Source: Gordonia terrae | Lineage (GTDB): Bacteria > Actinomycetota > Actinomycetes > Mycobacteriales > Mycobacteriaceae | Direction of reading: 5' to 3' | DNA length: 64,000 bases | Assembly: GCF_001698225.1 (NCBI RefSeq) | Contig: NZ_CP016594.1 | Location: 1,550,001 to 1,614,000, forward strand | Position numbers and translations under genes: made by a program | Shown here: positions 46,451-55,400 of the stretch, piece after piece | Position numbering within the stretch: position 1 is the stretch's first letter | Layout: every line of letters starts with the position of its first letter | The notes under the pieces: generated by a model | Told to the model about the DNA's origin: nothing | Databases searched by the model: none | The model's input: the letters and a program-made list of their open reading frames with translations, nothing else

Positions 46451-46974
46451 CCGCTGAACCGAAACCGACCGGGCCGCTGGAGGATTCGACTCCCGCGTCG
46501 CCGCCGCCGACGACGCCCGGCCGGCCACCCGCGCACAAGGCGCATGCGGTGCAGGACCGGGACAAGAACGCCGGCATCGTGAGTCGGGGTGTCGCCTCGT
46601 TCCTCGACCTCCTCGTCGTCTGGACGATCCTCGGCGCCTCCTACGCGGGACTGTCCCTGATGAAGTTCGTCATCTCGGTCGGCGAATTCTCGCTGCCGGA
46701 AGTCAATCTGATCTTCACCACGACCGGCTTCGTCCTCGTCGCGGTGCTCTATCTCGCGACGTGCTGGGAGATCTCCGGACGGACGCTCGGGTCGGTCGTG
46801 ATGGGCCTGCGCGTGGTCAATTCGGAAGGGGCCCGCATCCGGCCGACCATCGCGGTGCTGCGCGCGCTGCTGTGCACCTTCTTCGCGATAGGCCTCGTGT
46901 GGGTGGTGATCGACCGGCGTCGTCGGTCGGTGGCCGACGTCCTCCTGCGGACCCGGGTCATCTACTCTCGGTGA
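46447..46974 (+). CDS. RDD-family membrane protein
   Basis: 175 residues. After a proline-rich cytoplasmic leader come RDD-domain helices (SRGVASFLDLLVVWTILGASYAGL, INLIFTTTGFVLVAVLYLATCWEISGRTLGSVVMGLRVVN, LRALLCTFFAIGLVWVVID). RDD proteins are small multi-span proteins, a few linked to Na+/H+ exchange, and the rest unassigned. Translational coupling with the nonapeptide-repeat gene suggests the two proteins act together. Its 3' end overlaps the opposing SRPBCC gene by 17 nt. Confidence 0.82.
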   Translation: MTAEPKPTGPLEDSTPASPPPTTPGRPPAHKAHAVQDRDKNAGIVSRGVASFLDLLVVWTILGASYAGLSLMKFVISVGEFSLPEVNLIFTTTGFVLVAVLYLATCWEISGRTLGSVVMGLRVVNSEGARIRPTIAVLRALLCTFFAIGLVWVVIDRRRRSVADVLLRTRVIYSR

Positions 46975-47422
46975 CCGCCTTGAGTCGGGTCAGCCCCTTC
47001 TCGAAGTCCTTGCCCAGCATCTTGTCGAAGATGCCGAAGAGTCCGGCGACGCGGCTGAACAGCGACTGCGGGCCCACCATCGTCCAGGACACCCGCGTGG
47101 CCCGACCCTGCGGAACGAGTTCGAAGGTGACGGTGTTGGTGGCCTTCATCGGCTTCTCGAACTCGAGGCGCACCTCGACCTCTCGGGGTTCGTCGACGCG
47201 CGTGATCTCCATGGCACCCCGCCCGGCCTTCTTGTTGCCCGACCACGCGTACTCGGCGCCGACACCGCGCTCCGCGCCGGAGTAGTCGCGCGTCATGTCC
47301 GGATCGACGCCCTCCCACGGGGACCAGTGCACCCACTGCCGGAAGTCGGTCAGGTACGGCAGTACCGCCTCGGGCGGTGCGTCGACGGTGATGGATCGGG
47401 TGATGCGGAACGTGTCGGACAT
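46958..47422 (-). CDS. SRPBCC-family polyketide-cyclase-like protein
   Basis: 154 residues with helix-grip features: FRITRSITVDAPPEAVLPYLTDFRQWVHWSPWEGVDPDM, EYAWSGNKKAGRGAMEI, and a long C-terminal helix ending LKAVTESR. The WSPWEGVDPDM block is common to this uncharacterised group. ATG 47422 follows AGGAGA. Ligand unknown. Confidence 0.82.
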   Translation of the reverse strand: MSDTFRITRSITVDAPPEAVLPYLTDFRQWVHWSPWEGVDPDMTRDYSGAERGVGAEYAWSGNKKAGRGAMEITRVDEPREVEVRLEFEKPMKATNTVTFELVPQGRATRVSWTMVGPQSLFSRVAGLFGIFDKMLGKDFEKGLTRLKAVTESR

Positions 47423-47501
47423 GCGGGTCTCCTGGCCGTCGGTCGGCTGATTCGAGGTGACGTGAGTATGACACCGGCGGGCAGCCGATACGGTGGCATC
47501 C

Positions 47502-48977
47502 ATGGGTGAACGGGCACGGCTGAGCGCACCGGTCCTGCGCGACATGCTCGTCGACGAGGGAACGTGGGAATCGTGGGACTCCCCGGTCGAGAGTCCGGCG
47601 TCCGCCTCGGACGGCGACGACGACGCCTACGCCGAGGAACTGGCGCGGTCCCGCGAGCGCACCGGGTCCGACGAATCGGTGATCACCGGCTCCGGTGTGA
47701 TCGGCGGCCACCCGGTGGTCATGGTGATCAGTGAGTTCGGCTTCCTCGGTGGGTCCATCGGACGCGCCGCGGGTGCCAGGATCGTGACGGCGGTCCGGCG
47801 CGCGACGCATGAGCGGCTTCCGCTGCTGGCCCTCCCGGCTTCGGGGGGCACCCGGATGCAGGAGGGGACTGCGGCGTTCCTGCAGATGGTCGCGATCACC
47901 GGTTCCGTCACCGACCACAAGGCCGCGGGACTGCCCTATCTGGTGTACCTGCGCCACCCGACGACCGGCGGTGTGTTCGCCTCGTGGGGGTCCCTCGGGC
48001 ACATCACCTGGGCGCAACCCGGAGCGCTCATCGGATTTCTCGGACCGCGTGTGTACGAGGGCCTGCACGGTGAGCCATTCCCCGACGATGTCCAGACCGC
48101 CGAGAACCTGGTCCGCACAACGGTTGTCGACGACGTGGTAGCGCCGCTCGACCTCCGCGACCGCCTCTCGGCGGTACTGCGCCTCCTCGCCCGTCGGGGA
48201 GATGCGGTGGCGCCGACCGACTCGATTCGGGTACGTGCGCGACGCACGCGTTCGGGGGAGCCGGACGACACCTGGGCGTGTGTCCGCGCGACCCGGGAGC
48301 CCGAGCGCGCGGGACTCGTCGAGTTCCTGGCGCACGGCGACTCCGCGCCGCTGTCGGATGCCGGGCCACTCCGATTCTCGCTGAGCGACTTCGACGGACA
48401 CGTCGCACTGGTCGTCGGATATGACCGGACGTCACAGGCGGCCGGCGAGTTGCCGGGTCCCCGGCACCTGCGCGAGGCGCGCCGGGCACTCCTGACGGCC
48501 GGGGACCTGGGGCTCCCGGTGGTCACCGTGATCGACACCCCGGGCGCGGAATTGTCGGTCGTCGCCGAGGAGGGTGGCCTCGCGGCGCAGATAGCGCGCT
48601 GCACAGTCCAGTTGATCAGCGCCCCGGTGCCGACGGTCTCCGTGCTGTTGGGCCAGGGTGCGGGCGGTGCGGCGCTGGCGCTCTTCCCCGCCGACTTCCG
48701 CGTCGCGCGCGCCGATGCCTGGCTCTCGCCGTTGCCGCCCGAGGGAGCGAGCCTCATCGTGCACCGGGATCTCGACCACGCCGGTGAAATGGCCTCGCGG
48801 CAGGGCATTCTCGCCGGTCGCATGGCGGCTCAGGGGATGATCGACGTCGTCGTCGACGCCGGATCGGATGACGAAGCGATGTCGGCGCTCCGTGACTCGA
48901 TCGCCCGGTACCTGGCCGCTTCGCTCGTTCCGGACAGCGAGGCGCGCACGCGCGTGCCGACGGCGGACGCCCGATGA
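47502..48977 (+). CDS. accD3: AccD3-like carboxyltransferase, beta-alpha fusion
   Basis: 491 residues. The N-terminal half is like AccD: GFLGGSIGRAAGARIVTAVRRATHERLPLLALPASGGTRMQEG. The C-terminal half is like AccA: GLPVVTVIDTPGAELSVVAEEGGLAAQIARCTVQLISAPVPTVSVLLGQGAGGAALAL. Length and fusion match M. tuberculosis AccD3 (Rv0904c), whose role is unclear. No biotin carboxylase is adjacent. ATG 47502 has TACGGT 7 nt upstream (leaderless); GTG 47493 is an alternative. It overlaps the Nudix gene by 4 bases. Confidence 0.82.
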   Translation: MGERARLSAPVLRDMLVDEGTWESWDSPVESPASASDGDDDAYAEELARSRERTGSDESVITGSGVIGGHPVVMVISEFGFLGGSIGRAAGARIVTAVRRATHERLPLLALPASGGTRMQEGTAAFLQMVAITGSVTDHKAAGLPYLVYLRHPTTGGVFASWGSLGHITWAQPGALIGFLGPRVYEGLHGEPFPDDVQTAENLVRTTVVDDVVAPLDLRDRLSAVLRLLARRGDAVAPTDSIRVRARRTRSGEPDDTWACVRATREPERAGLVEFLAHGDSAPLSDAGPLRFSLSDFDGHVALVVGYDRTSQAAGELPGPRHLREARRALLTAGDLGLPVVTVIDTPGAELSVVAEEGGLAAQIARCTVQLISAPVPTVSVLLGQGAGGAALALFPADFRVARADAWLSPLPPEGASLIVHRDLDHAGEMASRQGILAGRMAAQGMIDVVVDAGSDDEAMSALRDSIARYLAASLVPDSEARTRVPTADAR

Positions 48978-49384
48978 CCGACCGCGTGGTTGCCGTCGGC
49001 GCACTCATCACCGACGAGGACGGCCGAATCCTGTTGATACTGCGCCGCAACGAGCCGTCGGCCGGACACTGGAGCCTCCCCGGCGGCAAGGTCGAGCCCG
49101 GGGAATCGCTCGACGAGGCGGTGGTGCGCGAGGTGGAAGAGGAAACCGGTCTGGCGGTGACGGTCGGTGAACCGGCCATCCAGCTCGAGATCCCGGTCGG
49201 CGACGGACGGGTGTACGAGGTGCACGACTTCCGGGCCGAGATCCGTTCGGGGAACCTGCGTCCCGGTGACGACGCCGCCGACGCGGCCTTCTTCACACCG
49301 GCCCAGGTGCGCACGGCGAGAGTCACCAGCCGGCTGGTGGAGTATCTGGAACAGGCCGGTGCACTGCCACCCGAGTCGCCCTGA
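48974..49384 (+). CDS. Nudix hydrolase
   Basis: 136 residues. The Nudix box is complete: GGKVEPGESLDEAVVREVEEETGL fits GX5EX7REUXEEXGU. Such enzymes hydrolyse nucleoside diphosphate derivatives. Overlap with accD3 (ATGA) means coupled translation, hinting at a CoA- or nucleotide-related role, but the substrate cannot be read. The protein is short and soluble. Confidence 0.92.
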   Translation: MTDRVVAVGALITDEDGRILLILRRNEPSAGHWSLPGGKVEPGESLDEAVVREVEEETGLAVTVGEPAIQLEIPVGDGRVYEVHDFRAEIRSGNLRPGDDAADAAFFTPAQVRTARVTSRLVEYLEQAGALPPESP

Positions 49385-49470
49385 CCGGTCATCGAGCCGA
49401 ACCCGCGGACGGCAGTTCGCCGTGTGGGGGTGACGTGGTGCCCGAGAGCGGTTGTGTGCAGGATGGAGAC

Positions 49471-50091
49471 ATGACCGAACTACTGCCCCTGGACCCTGAC
49501 CAACTCCTCACCACCACCCGCTCGGTGCGCAAGCGTCTCGACTTCGATCGTCCCGTGCCGCTCGACGTGGTCAAGGAGGCGCTCGAGGTCGCGTTGCAGG
49601 CGCCGACCGGCAGCAACAGTCAGACCTGGCACTGGATCGTGCTCACCGACTCCGAGCTGAAGCAGAAGGTCGCGGACTACTATGCGCAGTCGTTCGCGAA
49701 GTACTACTCGGGCCAGGCCCCGCGGGACGAGACCGGTAAGCGGGTCGCGTCCAGCGCCCAGTACCTCGCCGACACGATGGGTCAGGTCCCGGTGCTGGTC
49801 ATCGGCGCCATCTACACCGGAGGGGGCCTGCCGGCGGGTAATCAGGCCGGTGTGTGGGGTTCGTTGCTGCCGGGTGCCTGGAGCCTGCAGCTGGCGCTTC
49901 GTGCCCGTGGTCTCGGGTCGGCGTGGACGACGTTGCACATCAACTACGAGAAGGAGATCGCCGAACTCCTCGGCATCCCGGACAACATCCATCAGGGTGT
50001 GCTGCTGCCGGTGGCCTACAGCAAGGGCACCGACTTCAAGCCCGCACCGCGGAAGTCCCTCGATTCGGTCCTGCACATCGACGGCTGGTGA
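49471..50091 (+). CDS. Nitroreductase-family flavoprotein
   Basis: 206 residues. FMN-binding blocks are TTRSVRKRLDFDRPV, ALQAPTGSNSQTWHWIVLTD and GLGSAWTTLHINYEKEIAELLGIPDNIHQGVLLPVAY. These enzymes reduce nitro or enone groups with NAD(P)H. ATG 49471 follows GGATGGAGAC. It abuts the convergent TetR gene with no gap between the stop codons. Confidence 0.9.
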   Translation: MTELLPLDPDQLLTTTRSVRKRLDFDRPVPLDVVKEALEVALQAPTGSNSQTWHWIVLTDSELKQKVADYYAQSFAKYYSGQAPRDETGKRVASSAQYLADTMGQVPVLVIGAIYTGGGLPAGNQAGVWGSLLPGAWSLQLALRARGLGSAWTTLHINYEKEIAELLGIPDNIHQGVLLPVAYSKGTDFKPAPRKSLDSVLHIDGW

Positions 50092-50760
50092 TCAGGAGGT
50101 GCCGGGTCCCACCTGATCCGGCACCTCGCACCGCAGTGCAGCCAGCGCCATCGCGGTCAGAAGTCGACGCAGTCCGTTCTGGTCGAAAGCGGGCAGGCGC
50201 GGCGAGGAGTTGAGCAGCCCGAACATCGCGTGCACGCGCACGCGGGCCTCGGCGCGGTCGAGAGCCATGCCGGCCTCGTCGGTGACGGCGAGGAGCACAT
50301 CCACCCACCGTTCCACGTAGCGGCGCTGCAACAGTCGAACCCGATGATTGGCGGCCGGGGTCATCGACGGCAGGTCGCGATCCTGCACGGTGATGAGGTC
50401 GGGGCGGGTGACGAGCACGTCGATGTGAAAGCCGATGAGCGCCACCAGCGTTTCCGACGGGGAGCCACCGCGGTCGGCGACCTCGCTGCCGCCGTCGTGC
50501 AGTCGCTGACTGATGTCGATGAGCATCTCGTCGAGCAGCTCGGTCTTGGAGGAGAAATGGCGGTACATCGCCGGTCCGCTCACCCCGACAGCCCGTCCGA
50601 TGTCTTCCAGCCGTACCCCCGCGAACCCGCGCTCGGCCATCTGACGAGCGGCGGCGGACAGCAATTCGGCACGACGGGCCGCCTTGGCCTGGGTTCGGCG
50701 CGTCGGCGGACGATTCGTGGCTTCCGATTCGTCCTCGCGCGGTTCGTGCGTTGCGGACAT
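50092..50760 (-). CDS. TetR-family transcriptional regulator
   Basis: 222 residues. The helix-turn-helix region is AARQMAERGFAGVRLEDIGRAVGVSGPAMYRHFSSKTELLDEML (about 38-82), followed by a helical ligand domain. The GVSGPAMYRHF form is common in regulators of acyl-CoA degradation in Mycobacteriales, but the target is unclear. ATG 50760 has TAGAGT about 9 nt upstream. Possible targets include the neighbouring nitroreductase or the downstream leucine operon, which carries an unassigned inverted repeat. Confidence 0.87.
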   Translation of the reverse strand: MSATHEPREDESEATNRPPTRRTQAKAARRAELLSAAARQMAERGFAGVRLEDIGRAVGVSGPAMYRHFSSKTELLDEMLIDISQRLHDGGSEVADRGGSPSETLVALIGFHIDVLVTRPDLITVQDRDLPSMTPAANHRVRLLQRRYVERWVDVLLAVTDEAGMALDRAEARVRVHAMFGLLNSSPRLPAFDQNGLRRLLTAMALAALRCEVPDQVGPGTS

Positions 50761-50861
50761 CGATCCCGCACTCTACGCGTCCGTGCATGCGAACGAGATG
50801 CAGCCTGACCGACGTCGGCGGGCGGATCCCGGTGGCGGGTGACCCGGTCGAATGAAAACTG

Positions 50862-50888
50862 CGCCGGCCACCGCTTCCGGGGCCGGCG
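50862..50888 (+). promoter_or_regulatory. Hairpin CGCCGGCC/GGCCGGCG upstream of DUF5336-like gene
   Basis: Perfect 8-bp arms with an 11-nt loop lie in the 227-bp gap between the TetR start and the next gene. No T-tract follows. Function is unclear. Confidence 0.25.
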
Positions 50889-50987
50889 AGGGCTTAGTCT
50901 TGCGCATGGTCGCGCGCCGGACGGCGGGCGCAGGACAGTCCGGAAGGGCGGCGGGCCGAGTCCCGCATCAGCGACGAGGAGCGGATC

Positions 50988-51647
50988 GTGAATCCAGGCG
51001 AACCCCAGCACCCGGGCGGTCAGTGGTCAGGCGTTCCGCAGGGCCCGCCGCAGACCGGAGGCTTCGCCGGAAACCAGGACCAGACGGCCCACGTTCAGCA
51101 CCCCGGCACCGGAGGTGTTCCCGGTCAGCAGTGGAACACCGGCGCGCAGTACCCGCCTCCCGGTTGGGGGCAGCCGACCCGTGGCCCGCGTGCCGACCTG
51201 TCGGTGATCTTCGCGCTGGCCTCCGCGCTCGCCGGGATCGTCACCTACTTCATGGGTTTCCTCAGTTGGGTCTCGGTGTCGGCGGGCGCCGAGGAGGAAC
51301 TCAACCGGTGGGGCACCGACTTCGAGGAGGGACAGGGTGGGATTCCCGCGTTCTTCTCCTACGAGATCGTCCTGAACCCCGGGAAGTTCTTCATCGCACT
51401 CGGGGTCGTGGGCATCGCGGCGACGTTCGTCCTGGTTCCTCGCTATCGCAGGGCGCTGCCGTTCCTGGCGGTCGTCGGGGTGGCCGCGTGGCTGGCGCTG
51501 TTCGCCGCGGCCCTCATCACTCCGCCGTTCCTCGATCTGGGCGCCGGCGCGATCGTCGGACTGATCCTGGGCTTCCTGCAGGTGGCGCTGCTCGTCGCGG
51601 CCGCCTTCTTGTACGGTCTGAAGAAGGATGACGCGCACCACTCCTGA
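50988..51647 (+). CDS. DUF5336/34 kDa-antigen-like membrane protein
   Basis: 219 residues. A Gly/Pro/Gln-rich disordered N-terminus (1-65) precedes four hydrophobic spans (DLSVIFALASALAGIVTYFMGFLSWV, FFIALGVVGIAATFVLV, LPFLAVVGVAAWLALFAAALI, AIVGLILGFLQVALLVAAAFLYG). The arrangement fits the mycobacterial 34 kDa antigen family (Rv0954), which sits after sucCD in M. tuberculosis. GTG 50988 follows GAGGAG at 6 nt. Function unknown. It overlaps the next gene by 20 nt. Confidence 0.75.
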   Translation: MNPGEPQHPGGQWSGVPQGPPQTGGFAGNQDQTAHVQHPGTGGVPGQQWNTGAQYPPPGWGQPTRGPRADLSVIFALASALAGIVTYFMGFLSWVSVSAGAEEELNRWGTDFEEGQGGIPAFFSYEIVLNPGKFFIALGVVGIAATFVLVPRYRRALPFLAVVGVAAWLALFAAALITPPFLDLGAGAIVGLILGFLQVALLVAAAFLYGLKKDDAHHS

Positions 51648-52422
51648 CCACGGACCCGACGATCCGATCGTCGGTCTCCTGCGTCGTGCCGGGTGTGTCT
51701 TCGCCGAAGAGGAAGCCGCACTGTTTCGCGAGCAGGCCACCGGCGCAACCGAACTCGATGAACTGTGCGCACGCCGCGCGGCGGGGGAGCCGCTCGAACA
51801 TCTCCTGGGATGGGTCCGCTTCGGCGACCTGCGGTTGTGTGTCGGCCCAGGAGTCTTCGTGCCGCGACAACGCTCACTGTTGCTGGCACGCACCGCGGTC
51901 GCCGCGGCGCGGGCGCGACCGTCCCCGCTGGTGCTCGAGGCGTTCTGCGGCGTGGCACCCATCGCCGCGAGTGTCGCAGCCGCCGTCCCCGGTGTCGGTC
52001 TGCACGTCATCGACACCGACGACACCGCGCTCGGCTTCGCGCGCCGAAACCTGCCGGACGGGACCGGGATTCATCGCGGTGCCGGACTCGACGCACTACC
52101 GGCGGCACTGCGCGGCCGTCTGGACGTGATCGCCGCTGTGCCGCCCTACGTACCCGACTCGGCGCTCGGTCTGCTGGCGCCGGAGGCGCGGGATCACGAA
52201 CCACACCGGGCGCTGCTCGGCGGCCCGGACGGCCTCGACCACATCACGGTGCTGATCGCCGACGCCCGGACATGGCTCGCTGTCGGTGGCGAGTTGCTGA
52301 TCGAGATGAACACCGCCCAGGCCGAGCAGGTGGTCCGGGGCGGCGGCGCGACTCACGAGTCCGACATCATTCTCGGGGGAGACGGGCAGACTGCCGTCAT
52401 GTGTTGTCGCCGGACGCGCTGA
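51628..52422 (+). CDS. PrmC/HemK-like SAM methyltransferase
   Basis: 264 residues. An N-terminal helical region with RRAAGEPLEHLLGWVRFGDLRLCVGPGVFVPRQRS resembles PrmC, which methylates release-factor glutamine. The SAM motif is LVLEAFCGVAPIAASVA, where PrmC has LDxGTGSG. The catalytic NPPY is replaced by AVPPYVP, so Asn is missing. This suggests a paralogue with altered activity or substrate. ATG 51628 overlaps the membrane protein gene by 20 nt. A canonical PrmC is expected elsewhere in the genome. Confidence 0.75.
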   Translation: MTRTTPDHGPDDPIVGLLRRAGCVFAEEEAALFREQATGATELDELCARRAAGEPLEHLLGWVRFGDLRLCVGPGVFVPRQRSLLLARTAVAAARARPSPLVLEAFCGVAPIAASVAAAVPGVGLHVIDTDDTALGFARRNLPDGTGIHRGAGLDALPAALRGRLDVIAAVPPYVPDSALGLLAPEARDHEPHRALLGGPDGLDHITVLIADARTWLAVGGELLIEMNTAQAEQVVRGGGATHESDIILGGDGQTAVMCCRRTR

Positions 52423-52458
52423 CGGCCGCCGGTTTTCGGTCACGCCGGCCGAAACCCC

Positions 52459-55400
52459 CTAGATCCCCAGCGCGGCCCGTTGCCGTGCGACCGCTTCCCG
52501 GTACCGTTCGACGTTCGCCATCTTGACCCCCTCGTATCCGCGGACCATGTCCGGCAGTTCCGCGAGGTCGACGACCGCGGGTAGCCGGTCCACACCGATG
52601 CGCCCACTGGCGAGCGCATCCAGGACGGCGTCGACGAGCTCCCGGTACTCGACGATCAGCGCACGTTCGGTGCGGCGGACCTCGCTGCGACCGAACGGGT
52701 CCCACCGGGTTCCCCGGAGCCGCTTCATCGTTGCGAGTGCGCTCAGCGGGCGGTCGGCCCACGACCCGAGGGCAAGCTTCTCGCGCATGCCCATACTGCG
52801 CAGCGTCGGCGGATGCAGCCGCACTGCGACCTCGGCGTCGGCGCCGAACTCGTCGGCGATCCGCGCGGCGAACGTCGGGTCCTGCGTGAGCCGGGCGACC
52901 TCGTACTCGTCCTTGTAGGCCATCAGCTTGTACAGGTTCCGGGCGACGGCATCGGTCAGCGAGGAATCCGGTGCGACGCGCCGCACCCGCTCCACCGTGG
53001 CGAGGTACTCACGCGCGTACCGCTCGTCGGAGTGGGCGGTCAGTTCGTCGTACCGGATCGCGATGGTGCGCCGGAGTTCATCGTCGACGCCCTCGAGCCC
53101 GGCGACCACCCCGAGGGCATGGGGGCTCGGCTCGATCTCGGCGGCGGGACGGCCGTGCAGACCGTCGATGGTCTCGGATACCGAGCCCGGATCGGCCACG
53201 ATCTGTCGGCCGCGTCGAAAGGCCTGCACGTTCGCGTCCACTGCGACGCCGTTGAGTTCGATCGCGCGCTCGATCGACGCCGCCGTGATGGCCAGGGAGC
53301 CGGCCTGATAGGCGGCACCCACCATCAGCATGTTGGCGAACTGTTCGTCGCCGAACAGTGCGGTCGACATCGCTCCCGAATCGAGGTACACCGCGCGCGT
53401 CACCCGGTCGTCGATCGCGGAATGGACGGCGGCGTCGGACGGGAAGCCGACGGAGGTGTCGATGACCATCAGGCCGGTCGGCACCTGCGTCGTCGACACG
53501 ACCGCGATCGTCTTCTCGGGAGCGGCGACCTTGAGGTTGACCGGGTCGGTGCCGACGAGAGGATCGCACACGAGGTACAGGTCGCAGTCCTCGGACGCCA
53601 CCTTCGCCGCCTGCTCCAGCGGATGCGGGGCCACCTTGATGTCGCTGACCACCGCGCCGCCCTTCTGGGCGAGTCCGGTCATGTCGACGGTCCGGGCCGA
53701 GTGCCCGTCGAGGACGGCCGCGGTGGCGAGGACCTGGGACACGGTCACCACCCCGGTACCGCCGACGCCCGTGACACGCAACGAGAAGGTGTCGCGGATG
53801 GTGGGGACTGCGGGCGTCGGTAACGCGGACTCCGCCAGATCTGCTGCGCGGGTGCGAATTCGATCCGTGCCGGGGGCGACGGTGACGAACGACGGGCAGT
53901 CGCCCCGCAGGCAGGAGAAGTCGAGGTTGCAGGAACTCTGGTCGATCCTCGTCTTGCGTCCGAACTCGGTCTGCACCGGGTGTACCGAGAGGCAGTTCGA
54001 CTTCTCGCCGCAGTCGCCGCAGCCCTCACAGATGCGTTCGTTGATCACCACCCGACGAGTGGGGGTCGGCATGGTGCCGCGCTTGCGCTTCCGGCGCTTC
54101 TCGGCGGCGCAGTGCTGGTCGTGGACGAGGACCGTGACGCCCGGGACGGCTGCGAGTTCGGTCTGCACGTCGGACAGATCATCGCGGTGTCGGACCGCCA
54201 CCTGTTCGGGAAGGCCGAGTGTGCGAACGTGTTTCGGGTCGTCGGACGTGACCACGATCCGGTTCACGCCTTCGTCGAGCAGCAGCGACGTCAGCCGTGG
54301 CAGGGTCATGGCACCCACCGGGTCCTGCCCGCCGGTCATGGCCACGGTGCCGTTGTAGAGCAGCTTGTAGGTGATGTTCTCACCCGACGCGACAGCCGCT
54401 CGCAACGCCAGGGATCCAGAGTGCGAGAAGGTTCCGTCGCCGACGTTCTGCACGAAGTGGTTCGCGGAGACGAAGGGGGCCATGCCGATCCACTGCGCAC
54501 CCTCGCCGCCCATCTGGGTGACGCCGGCGATGTCGCCGACCTGTCTGGGGTCCATCAGCAACACCATGGCGTGACAACCGATACCGGCGCCGACCAGGGT
54601 GTTCTCGGCGACCTTCGTCGAGCTGTTGTGCGGACAACCGGAGCAGAAGTACGGCGTGCGCACGGCCAGTGGGAGTTCGATGCGGGTGTGGCGAGCGGCT
54701 TTGCGGTCGAGCCAGATCTGTGCGGCGTCGACCCCGTGGCGGGCGAGCCGGTCGGCGAGACCACGGGTCACGGCGTCGACGTCGAGTTCGCCGAAGCGGG
54801 AGAAGAGGGTCGAGCCGTCCTCGTGGACCTTGCCGACGATGCGGGGGGCCCGCGGATGGCGGAACAGGATGTCGCGCATCATCGTCTCGATGAAATCGCG
54901 CTTCTCCTCGACGACGATGACCTCGTCGAGATCGCCGGTCGCGGTGTCGAACATGAACCGGTCGAGGATGTCCCGCTCGATCGGGTAGACCATGCCGAGT
55001 TTGAGGATGCGGATCCCGAGCCGCCGCAGATCGTCGTCGTCGATTCGCATCAGGCGCAATGCCTCCCGCAGATCGAGGTAGGTCTTGCCTGCGGCCACGA
55101 TGCCGATGCGGTCGTCGGGACTCGAGACCACGATCCGGTTGATGCCGTTGAGCCGGGCGTACTCCTGCGCGCGCGGAAGTCGGGTGGTGAGCTGATTCTG
55201 CTCGAGTTCCATCAGATGGGCGCCGAGCAGCCGTCCGCTGGGCACATGGGGACTCGTCCCGAGCTCGCCGAGGACGGGCACGATCCGGTCGGGGTCGACA
55301 TGCGCGGTCGACGCTCCGTCGGCGACGTGCGCGGAGATCTTGAGCGAGGTCCAGAGCCCGCTGGTGCGGCTCATGATCGCCGCATGAACGCCGAGGTCCA

